From Hippasteria phrygiana (taxonomy: Eukaryota > Echinodermata > Asteroidea > Valvatida > Goniasteridae), in NCBI GenBank assembly GCA_037893225.1, contig JAZGUH010000723.1:434001-498000 (forward strand): 64,000 bases of DNA, given 5' to 3'. Within the stretch, counting starts at the first letter, position 1. Every line of letters starts with the position of its first letter. The position numbers and the translations under genes were made by a program. Shown here one piece after another: positions 24,493-36,500 of the stretch. Under the pieces are notes generated by a model. It ran no database searches and was not told the origin of the DNA. It saw only the letters and a program-made list of their open reading frames with translations.

Positions 24493-24540
<48 letters not shown>

Positions 24541-27500
24541 TGCTTCCTTTTCAGACTTTTTTCCCATAGCATTTGTACACGTTTTCTTTCTTACCGGCAC
24601 TTTGGCTACTTTGGTGCACCCGATTGACTTTAAACTTGGCAGATACTTAGACAAACTGCTCAGAATGTGTCCCGAACTTTTTGGTCATGATGACGTCATC
24701 ACGTGATTTTTTATGAATTTTTGAAATTTGAAAATCGTAAAATTCTTTTCAATATATCTAGCAAACAAAACAAGATATTTTCAAAATTCTTTTTGTTATA
24801 GCTTTGGTATGTCTCAAAGATATGCCCTAAAACGGAGAAAATGTGTGACGTCATGATGACATCATCAAAAATGTGCTTTTTTATAACACATATAAGGATA
24901 GGTCCGATCGTCATGAAAATTGGTGGGTAGGTAGATACTGGCACTAGGATGCAAAATCCAAAGTGACGTCATGATGACGTCATCACGTGATTTGTTATGA
25001 ATTTTTGAAATTTTGAAAATCGTAACATTCTTTTAAATATATCTGGCAAACAAAACAAGATATTTTCAAAATTCTTTTTGTTATAGCTTTGGTAGGTCTC
25101 AAAGATATGCCCTAAAAAGGAAAAAAATGTGTGACGTCATGATGACGACATCAAAAATGTGCTTTTTTAAAACACATATAAGGATAGGTCCGATCGTCAT
25201 GAAAATTGGTGGGTAGGTAGATACTGGCACTAGGATGCAAAATCCAAAGTGACGTCATGATGACGTCATCACGTGATTTGTTATGAATTTTTGAAATTTT
25301 GAAATCGTAACATTCTTTTAAATATATCTCGCAAACAAAACAAGATATTTTCAAAATTCTTTTTGATACAGCTTTTGGTATGTCTCAAAGATATGCCCTA
25401 AAAGGCGAAAATTGTGTGACGTCATAATGACATCATCAATTTTTTTCTTTTTACGCATGTAAGGGTCGGTCCGATTAAAAAAATGTATACATTGAATTTT
25501 TCTCTACCTAATTCAACAATTTCGTGATCGTGGCTCACTCAAGTATTAAGAAATAACAGGCATCTGAAAATTGTGACCAAATTCAATATAACACAAAGGA
25601 ATTCTGGGAAGGACAGAAACCATGGCTTTCATGTGGCATGCTGTCTATAAAGAGTTGATCTCTAGTCTTTTTTTCAAGTCGTTAGACAAGTCGTAGGCAG
25701 ACACTTACACCAACTGCTCAGAATGTGCGCCGAACTTTTACGTCATGATGACGTCATCACATGTCACGTGACGTCATCTTAAAGGGGCATTTTTGGAAAC
25801 CATATATCTACAAAAGTACAAGTCAGATTAAGTTTAAACGTGGTATTTAGTTATGCCAGCATGTGTTAGATTAAAATTTATGTGACGTCATGATGACGTC
25901 ATCGGCTAATTTTCTATAATTTTTTCATTTTTGAAAGTTCATTTAAATCACATAATTTTACACAAAAAAACAAAACAGCCCTGTGTTTGTCCACAAACAC
26001 TGCACCATACATCTAGTTTTTTTTTTTTTCCTTTTCAGACTTTTTCCCATAGCATTTGTACACGTTTTCTTTCTTACCGGCACTTTGGCTACTTTGGTGC
26101 ACCCGATTGCCTTTAAACTTGGCAGACACTTAGACAAACTGCTCAGAATGTGTCCCGAACTTTTTGGTCATGATGACGTCATCACGTGATTTTTTATGAA
26201 TTTTTGAAATTTTGAAATCGTAAAATTCTTTTCAATATATCTAGCGAACAAAACAAGATATTTTCAAAATTCTTTTTGTTATAGCTTTGGTAGGTCTCAA
26301 AGATATGCCCTAAAAAGGAAAAAAATGTGTGACGTCATGATGACATCATCAAAAATGTGCTTTTTTAAAACACATATAAGGATAGGTCCGATCGTCATGA
26401 AAATTGGTGGGTAGGTAGATAATGGCACTAGGATGCAAAATCCAAAGTGACGTCATGATGACGTCATCACGTGATTTGTTATGAATTTTTGAAATTTTGA
26501 AAATCGTAACATTCTTTTAAATATATCTGGCAAACAAAACAAGATATTTTCAAAATTCTTTTTGTTATAGCTTTGGTAGGTCTCAAAGATATGCCCTAAA
26601 AAGGAAAATAATGTGTGACGTCATGATGACATCATCAAAAATGTGCTTTTTTAAAACACATATAAGGATAGGTCCGATCGTTATGAAAATTGGTGGGTAG
26701 GTAGATACTGGTACTAGGATGCAAAATCCAAAGTGACGTCATGATGACGTCATCACTTGATTTGTTATGAATTTTTGAAATTTTGAAATCGTAACATTCT
26801 TTTAAATATATCTCGCAAACAAAACAAGAGATTTTCAAAATTCTTTTTGATACAGCTTTTGGTACGTCTCAAAGATATGCCCTAAAAGGCGAAAATTGTG
26901 TGACGTCATAATGACGTCATCAATTGTTTTTTAACGCATGTAAGGGTCGGTCTGATTAAAACAATTTATACATTGAATTTTTCTCTACCTAATTCAACAA
27001 TTTCGTGATCGTGGCTCACTCAAGTATTAAGAAATAACAGGCATCTGAAAATTGTGACCAAATTCAATATAACACAAAGGAATTCTGGGAAGGACAGAAA
27101 CCATGGCTTTCATGTGGCATGCTGTCTATAAAGAGTTGATCTCTAGTCTTTTTTTCAAGTCGTTAGACAAGTCGTAGGCAGATATTTACACCAACTGCTC
27201 AAAATGTGCGCCGAACTTTTAGGTCATGATGACGTCATCACATGTCACGTGACGTCATCTTAAAGGGGCATTTTTGGAAACCATATATCTACAAAAGTAC
27301 AAGTCACATTAAGTTAAAACGTGGTATTTAGTTATGCCAGCATGTGTTAGATGAAAATGTATGTGACGTCATGATGACGTCATCGGCTAATTTTCTATGA
27401 TTTTTTCATTTTTGAAATTTCATTTAAATCACATAATTTTACACAAAAAAACAAAACAGCCCTGTGTTTGTCCACAAACACTGCACCAGATGTCTAGTTT

Positions 27501-30500
27501 TATTTGCTTTTGAGCTCTTCTCAAAGTTGGCATACTTGCTAACCACTTTACTATGCATCATTGCCCTTTTAATTACCCTGACCCCATTGTTCAGTATACA
27601 TAAACCAAACATCAAAGTCATGCACACACACAGTCCAGCAGCAGGGCTTTTATACATCAACCAAGCACAACCCACCAGCAACAGCACACAAACCAACCCT
27701 CCCCACTCAATCAAACACTGTTACTGCACACATACAGTACTCATCCAGCCATATTCCAACACTTTACACATGCCATATCAGAAGTACACAGTACTCAACC
27801 CATCAAACTCCAACAATCCGTGGTGTTGGAGTTTGGCTGGCATGGGGATCGTTAGGGTTAATTAAAAAAACTCCCATAGACAAAGCACATATTTTTTTTT
27901 TTTACATCCGAGGACTGATTTTAACAAAAGACTGACTTCCAAGGACAAGAAAGATTTGTATTTTTTTTCTCCTCAAACATAATATGGTTTTCCGGTGCTC
28001 GTCTCCGGAAGACCCCTTTGGCACTGGGGGGAAGGGCAGACATTCCAACAGCACAGGAAGCAATCAGACGCGTTTACGGATTGGTCGTCCCATGCGGTCG
28101 TCGCATGCGGTCGTCGGACCATCCACCAATCCCAGACCGTGTTATGGTCGAGCAGTGTAGCATTCGCGCGCTTTCTGCCACTTTTCCGCATTTGGATCAC
28201 ACTATAGTAACATGTACCTTGATTATAACCTGTGATCCCAAGATCGCTAACCGGCAATGTTAACTTGTGCTGGTTTTATCAAACTTTGGGTTGTCGCTAC
28301 AACCAGTTTATAACAGCTGTTTAGTACAGCAGACAAACAATTGTGACTGTAATTATTGTCACAAGCTTACACCTTTAGTGCTTGACTTGGTGTTTATAAT
28401 GCTCTGTCATTGTCATTCATTTTCTGACTACCTGAAAATTGTGGGGCCCCAATCACGTTTCAAGCAAAGTTATAGTTAAATCGAACACTGGATATATGTC
28501 ATGTAATCAATATACATTTGTATACTTAATGTAGACGATACATGGAATTGTAAAGGAAAGCAAAGGAAAGCCAAATGGGCAATAAACGCTCGGCGAGGCG
28601 AGCCGGAGCATACCAAATATTAAATTGTCTGTGTCCTCTCTTCTCCATCTTGGGCCAATACAGTACATGTACACATGTATGTATGCATCAAGGTTGCTGT
28701 ATTTGAAAGTCAGGTTTCAGTAGTCTTTCATGTATTTTCCTTTTGCCCATTTTACTTTACTCTACTTGTCTTTCACTTTCATCTTTCTGTTCGAGTTGGC
28801 ATTATCCATGAACAAGGTGCAAATTAAACTGTAGTGATTGTCAAATTTGACTTTCCTTTTCGTTTGGAATTAGTGTAAAAAGCAAACAGTCTAATAGCTC
28901 ATAGGTTTAGATATCGCAGCAATGAAAACTCAAAAACAATTTAGTGAAAGAGAAATTCAGATCCCCAACTGATTGAATTTTAGAAATGTATAAATCGGGC
29001 ACTGTAGGGGTGATGCTTAAAAGTAAAAATACACTGTACAACAGAATAATTTGCCTGACTTTAATACCAAATTCAGAGGTGTTTTTTTTCTCAAAAAGAA
29101 AGTCATTGGCTCTCAAAACTACATTATCACCAAGATACTGCCCGATAGTCCTATCCTATCTTTGTTGCCATGTTGCGATTGGCTAATAGTTGCTTCTGAA
29201 TATAGTTTCTCAAGTGTGTAGTGTAAGCATTGAATAAAACAAAATAAGCCGATTTGGTGCAGCTGCTCAGGTGGCTTAGCCAATCACAACATGGCAATAA
29301 GGCTATTGCTAACGAGCAGTTCCAAAAGTGATTCCACCGTTTTTTTTGTGAGGAGTTGGGTGGGGAGGGTGGTCAGGGGTTGTCAGAGCTGACTTTTTTT
29401 GACCAGTAAAAGCAATTTTAGGATGGATAGGTTCGTGCCTTGTCTAGGACAAAATCTGTATCTAAACAGTCTGGCATAAAAAATGTTAGGATTGCTATCG
29501 ACACATGTATACATGCACTGATAACCTTGATCCTACAGCACTTGAGACCTGACCAGAGTGATTTTGACATTTTCGCTGGAGTGACAAGTTGAAATGTGAG
29601 CTCTTTACTCGGATTCATTGGAGGATAGGGACTTCTGTCTCTCCCCGCCCCTTCCCTCTTCCCCTCCCCTCTTCTCCCTCCCCTGTTTCTGACATTAGAC
29701 ATTCTAGATTCTGAGATTTCACATTTAAATGAGACATGACCAGATGACATTAGACACAAAGTCAGATGACACACCTCATGATCAGTAATTTGCACGTCTG
29801 GAAACTACTGCGTGATATTTCACACGTACACCCATACACCAAACACCAGTCATTTAACACATACATGTAGTTAGAACTTCTAATGTTTACGTGTAGCTAA
29901 CTAATTGTAACCCGATTGCAAAATGTCAAGGATCATGACATCACTGCACAAACCACAACAGTGGGGACTAACCTCCAGGAGTACCATACACTTCCTGCAT
30001 ACCAGCTGCTTCCTTTGATGAGTGATGACTAGCCATTGGATGGTGGCCATCCATTGTGCAGTCCCGGTCCCTGTCTGGTTCCTGTTGGTCCAGGGTACAG
30101 TCGACTCTCGTTAATACGAGGTCCTCCGGACTTACGCAAATATCTCGTATTATCCGGGCTCTCGTCCTATCCGGGCTGCAGGTTTTCCCCTTTATTGTGT
30201 ATAAATGTGATGCGTGGATAGGCCCCAAACACGATGTAAACGCCACGCACATCGTGTCGATAAAATTGTAATGCTTTATATTGGTTACATGTACGAAAAT
30301 GTTGCAAGCAGATTTTTAATAAAACAAGCAGTAATATTTAATAAAACACCGGAGCACAAGAACAAAACCTCTGGAGTTCGCTGACCGGGCGATTTGAGCT
30401 GCCAAGATCACTGCAAACCACTGCATTATTAGCTACACGCACGTAAGTATTTCCATCATACACAAACATCTTGATGGGGCCGGGCTCTTGTTAGTTGGTA

Positions 30501-33500
30501 ACCATCACGGAAACTAGCATAAGGCACAAAAGGGAGGAAACCAGTGCATTTTTGTAGACAACAGAGGGCGTTTCTCGATCGTGGGGTCCTTCATTAATGA
30601 CTATTTTTTACGGTAAAATTTGAAATGTTGGGGTGCGACTATTGGGGATTAATAAGCTCTAAAATTAATTGATAATCCTGGGGGTAAATTAAATATTTTA
30701 AATTACAAACGGGATTGATATAACTGAACAAAAGAGGGCGCCAAACATTCTGCTTTTCATGATTGCCTTGTCATGGTTGGGTTATTTTTTTCCTGCTGGC
30801 TGGAAGGAGAACGAAAGCAAGTGCAGGCTACTGTTTTCACAGTTTACGCGTTCCGGCGGCATGAAAGCCGCCGTAAACAAACCCCTCTATAGCGGCACGG
30901 AAACCGCAATCGCCCATTGTCCACCTTTTAATAGCCCCCTCTAGCGGCACGTTGGAGACACAAACAGCTGATGTCTACATGGAGTGAAAACCGCAGAGCA
31001 GGATTAGCGAGCATTATGACTGCGCCATTATCATTGCGGCATGAGACAAACAGGTGATGTGTACGCGGAGTGAAAACCGCACTGCAGAATTAACGAACAT
31101 TACAATTACTTTTCAAATTGAATGGATTCGCTGATTGACAGGTTGTTTTCCAAAATGTTCATGGAAAATAGATAATACATGCATTTGCGCTCAATCGGCC
31201 GCAAAAAATGCTCGTCTTGGCCGAGTTCTTGCGTAAACAGAGCTCGTATTAATGAAATTTTCTCCCATAAGAATGTGCACAATTCGGTCGGGACCAACAA
31301 AAATTCTCGTCTTAACCGGGTTCTCGTGTTAACCGAGCTCTTATTACCGAGAGTCGACTGTATTGGGCCAGGGTCTGGATGCAGGCTAGATAAAGGTGGG
31401 ATCGTGCAGTAAAAAAGATGGTATTGGTACACTCCTAACGTTTTTGCCAATCCACTTTGTAACTGAAGATGGAATTTGTGCCAGGGATGTTGTTGCCCTA
31501 CCCAACACAGTGTATGCTTAGTGTTTTCTGAAGGCCTGTGAGAAAAAATCACAGGCTTAACTCGGGCGGGAATCGAACCCACCACCCCCTGCTTACTGGT
31601 GTAGATCCACTTTGTGCTTAACCGTTGGGGTGCAGTTTTTAATGTTCCGTTGATGTGGATGTGGGTTTGAGAAATAAAATGAAGCTATGTATTGCAGTGT
31701 TTTTCATATCCTTATGCTCTGTGTCATGTTAGTTGTGTCTTCCTTTGGTAAAATGTGCCTATCTCGGAGAGTCCTTTCTGAATCACACTTTCACCTGTTA
31801 TCATCAGTTATCTGTGTTCCTTATTTAGTTTCTGCAATTAATCAGCTTTAATGCTGTGGAAAGGTGAATGTTTTGGACATTCATATTACGGTCAAGTCCA
31901 AATTGGTCCTAGTCTGAGATAGATGGTGTGGAAACAACGGTTGCCAAACAGGGCCCAGTCTTACACTTTTACATGTAAAAGAAAAGGTTACCAAAGAACA
32001 TAGGAAATGGATTCAACATTGTTCATCTAAAAACCCTAAATCCAGTAGACGTCCAAAAATTACCAAATGCAAGCTTAACATGGAGGTAAATAGTAAACTC
32101 AAACAATACAATTTTTCTGCTTGATACATTTTTCCCTGTTTGTTTATAGTCCCTCACATTTCCGTTTGATCATCCCCTCTGCAGAGCCGATGTAGTCCTG
32201 TTACTCTTCTCCGTTGCGGATGCCGTCTCACTCCATAACGCGACTCGCGTGTGGCTCCCGGAGATAAGGCATTTCTGCCCCCGAGCTCCCATCATCCTGT
32301 GCGGTACCAAGAATGACCTTCGGTATGCCGACCTAGAGGCATTGCTCAAAGAGCGAGGGCCTGTAAGGTAGGTGGCAATGGTTGGATGCAACGATGGGGA
32401 ATGGGACAGTGAAATTACCTGGTGGCCAACTTCGGGGAGCTGCTAATTCAGCGCAAAAAGGAATTGCTTACCACTAAAGACGCTTTCTTAGTAAAAACAG
32501 GTTACCAGCCAAAGCTCCGTGTGATTTTCTTGGTAAAGCAAACACCAGCAGAGTACCAGTCACACACAGTATATATCACATGAAAATTTAGTTTTTACCA
32601 AGGAAAAATTGTCATGCTAAGCAATATTTTTGTGCTTAGCCGCTCCATGAAATTGGCCGCTGGGTACTTCAGGGGGAAATTAACACTGGGCGGCAAAGTA
32701 CATGTATCAGAGTATTGATCGCTTAAAGATGCATTGTGCGCATTGAGATACCATTTAGCCAATAGGAAAGTTTCAGGCATGCAACTCTTCTTCGGATCAG
32801 CTGATTTCCTCATTTTTCACTTTACACTTATGCCATTGAAAATTGAAAAACACTGTACGAAGTCTTGTAAAGATTGGAATTTCCTCGTTTTTTTTTTTAT
32901 TCCAAGTTGCATGCCTGAAGTTTATGTGCTGTTTTGATTATTGATCAAAGTCAGTGCTGCATGAAGTGTGCGGGCACAAGTGGGCATTATCTCGGACACG
33001 GATTCAGAGCCAAACAATACATTGGTGCAAATGTTGTTGGTTTCTTCAGTTGTTAACGAGCAATCATATGACACACGATCATAGCGCCCTCACATGAGTG
33101 AACACTGTCCACCGACATCATGCAGCTGTTTACCAACCTGTCGGGCATGAAACCTACAACATTGGTCGTGGCTGGCCATGTCCTTTTTTAGGGCTGTAGT
33201 CGAGTCCCTGCAAGTCCTTTCACAAGTCCTTTCGCAAGTCCAGTCACAAGTCCTTTCATAAAGCCCGTCACAAGTAACTAGATGAACAATGACGAAGGAA
33301 TGCCTTTGTCAAAGCTCATTTAAATAGCTTGTGATTGGGATTAGGACTGGAGGGTTTGTGATGGACTTGCAGGGACTTTTGATGGACTTGTGATGGACTC
33401 GACTATCCAGCCCTGACCTTTTTTGTTGAAATAGAAACCTTGCATTCAGGAAAATTTGTGAATACTAATCAGTGAATACACATTCAGATAGGTAGTTGGT

Positions 33501-36500
33501 GGTAAAACAAAATTGACAGGGCGGGTAGATTTAGAATGAGAGGTAGCAAGACCAGCAAGTGGCAGTAACAAAATAATGTGGGGCGGATCGCTGAATACCA
33601 TATCAAGGGTGCTTTATACACCATTTGCTTTTGCTGTCATTTTCAGAAATAGATGGATTTTGGGGTTCGTATTTTATAGCGTGCTAACGAAAACTGTAAC
33701 ACTGACCTGTTTAAAGTTTTGTGTGCATAGATGCTTGGAAAACAGAAAAAATTATATGCTAGTAGTTTGGTTCCCTGACCCTGCTTTAGACAAAACGGAG
33801 CAATTTATAGTCGGGGAATTATCAGGTCGGGGAACTAGACTATTTCCAAGGATTGTCGGCCAACAATCGTTGGAAAATGATATAAATTTCCACTTTTCTT
33901 GAAAACGACAGCACACCAGGTGCCATGATTTTACAGGATACTTTTGCAGTATTTTGTAATAATTCAGTATTTTTTTTTTATGTTTTTGCAAATTTTGCAT
34001 ACTACTTTTAATGAGATCCACATGTAAGATCAAGACTTTCAAAGCAGTTCTTGTTGATGTGTTCTCGTAGCCACCAGTGCACCAAGCACCGACCTTTTGA
34101 CCCCAAGGGTATCGTCTCCCCCATCGAGGGGCGGGCAGTTGCCAAAGAGATCAATGCATTCTACTATGAGTCGAGCGCCTACACGCAGTACGGTGTGGAT
34201 GAGGTGTTTGACAATGTGGTCAGAGCGGCCCTCATCGCGAGGCGACAACATCGCTTTTGGCAATCCAACCTCAAAAAGGTAAGAAACAGAAACGATGTGG
34301 ATAATGAGGTAGAATTGGCCTGTGACCATGGAGTTACCTGTGTAATAAATTACCAGAGCACTAACGTATCATTCCCTCATGCAGATGCTTTGAAGCCACC
34401 CTGGGCGTGGGCATGATTGGATGGTCCGCGTGCTGTGCGTATGACTGTAGGTCAGAAAATTGGGATAATTTATCTGGAATCTGTTAAAGAATTATCCTCC
34501 ATTTAGATCTGGGCCCAGAAAAAACATACATGTAAGGGTGGTAGGGTTGGCAATTCAACAGAGAGGTTTCGTTAACACACGGTTAGTGCATACGCCGACG
34601 ATAGTTCTAAACGGTATGCGACAAAAATAAGTGAAAAATGTTTGGAGGTTTTATCCGTTTCTCACTCAATACGTGTAGTGCGACCGCTATCCGTGTATAA
34701 ACAAGGTGATTAAGTTTAGAATGAGTGAGGAAAACGTCAAACAAGCGAAAAAACTGATGATGTCACGGAAACTAAACGTAGTCGTCTCTCTAACTGTGCG
34801 CTAACAAAACCCTTTTAGAGTGGCTTTTAGCCTTGTATTGTGTGATTTCAATTAAAAGAACCAATGACTGTTGAACAAGTTGAATTATGTGAAAAGGTCA
34901 TCGTGTGGCTGTTCTGCATGTGTCTCTCGCGCACGTCCACAAATATCAAGCATTGCTTTATTCGTGTTCAAGTTATGAACGGGTATTTATTTGGTGTGTT
35001 ACTCTTGCTCAGTCTAGACCATTGCTGGGGCTATCATGGGATGACGGTACAGCAATGGCTGAGTTTGAACCCGGGCTGAACAGAATGGCTGTTTGTGTCA
35101 TGTCTACATTGCAAATATAAATTAGAGATAAATTTCTGTCAATATCCAAACAGTAAACATCTTGAAGAGAAATCATGAATATAAGCTCAGTAGCATTCTA
35201 TGCTTTTAATTTTCAATTTTTTTATTTTATTTATTGGAATCACCCGATACCAGGCTAAAAGCCACTCTAGGTAAAGGGTTACAATCAGAGGTGGTGGGGT
35301 TGGCAACATGTTGAATTGCCAACCCTACCACCCTTATGGTTTTACTGGGCCCAGATCTAAATAGAGGATAATTCTAAAACCGATTCCAGAGAAATTATCC
35401 CAGTTTTCAGACGTATAAGACTCTCTTTGCATGCAGAGTGTAAAATGCGGAGTATGAAGTGTGCTTTGAGATAGAAACATGAGCATGTTATTTGCCGGAC
35501 AGAGAGTTGTGTTGGAATAAAAGTGGATTGATTTCCACGCCCTGGGCAAGGCAAGTTGAGGAGGAACATTCCAAGTCAGGGGCTGACATGTACATTCCAT
35601 TTTGACAGCAGAATGTGACGATTGCGATGAATCAGATTTCCTTTATAGTTGACCTGACTAATTAAAGCTGCTGTGCCCGTGCTTTTGGGATGTATAACTC
35701 TGAAAAATACATTTTCAAATTGAATTGCTAATTTGTTTCCATTAGATAAGTTATGAGCTTTACAATGAGACAATCCACAAACAAATTGATTGATGGAAGT
35801 AAGGCGAAGTAAAAAACAAACATGTTTAGCATCCCCTCCCGCATCCTTTTTGGGGGCCGCCTGGATTTTCTTCTTCTTTTTACTGGTGGAAAATAAGGTG
35901 AAAAAAGAAAACCCAAAATGTCAATCGATCTATCGGAAAATATTATACAGGCCTACTATACTTAAAAGCACTGCAAACCATGTTCAATTCTCTCTCATTT
36001 TTGTCTTTGAACAGTTGAAAACCTATGGTTCTCGGAAATTTAAGAAAGAATGGCGGCCATCTTGAAAAGAAAAAGCATCTCCTCCTTCCTTTTTTTTTGT
36101 TTTAACCTGGATGCTAAACATGTTTTTTTTTACTTTTCCTAATATGTTTTAAATTTGAATACGGAGCAGTGTGCTCCTAATATATTTTAGAAAAACTAAA
36201 TACGTGTAAAGTGCACAGTGTTGTTAGTGGTTTTTTTTGGTCAAAAATAGTTTTCATCCATAATTTTCAGAGAAAAATCCATTAATCCTAACGTCCTAGG
36301 CATTCATTTGGGGTCAAGTACACTGTACTACAAACTACTACACAATTTCCAGTGTTGGAGTCGAGTCCTACAATCCGAGTACCAAGTAATCCGAGTACCA
36401 AGTAATCCGAGTACATTTAGAGCCGAGTACGGGCCGAGTCCGAGTATATTGATGATCGTGTCCAAGTTTTTCAGGGTCAGAGTATGGGCCAAGTATGATT

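Larger units (their letters stand above)
22398..32184 (+). other. RHOBTB: RhoBTB intron 2 (9.8 kb)
   Basis: The largest intron. Its contents are listed separately: an inverted pair 23180-23715 around a mariner-type MITE, GGCTGTTTTGG hairpins, the TGACGTCA array, a Tigger-like element and a SINE fragment. 27500-27860 and 28200-29160 show nothing recognisable. 28040-28150 is locally CpG-rich with GCGGTCGTC repeats. Confidence 0.85.
32368..34070 (+). other. RHOBTB: RhoBTB intron 3
   Basis: Starts GTAGGT and ends TTCTCGTAG. It holds the foldback element at 33190-33417 and a TTAA-type MITE relic at 33605-33990. No further coding segment was recognised. Confidence 0.85.

Noticed and set aside
25151..26838. 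Two near-identical 67-codon - strand frames (25151-25354 and 26635-26838)
   Set aside because: They duplicate only because the surrounding repeat is duplicated. Differences between the copies show no coding bias that I can see.
29418..29795. 125-codon - strand frame
   Set aside because: It crosses a CT-rich low-complexity tract (29635-29690) and has no recognisable domain.
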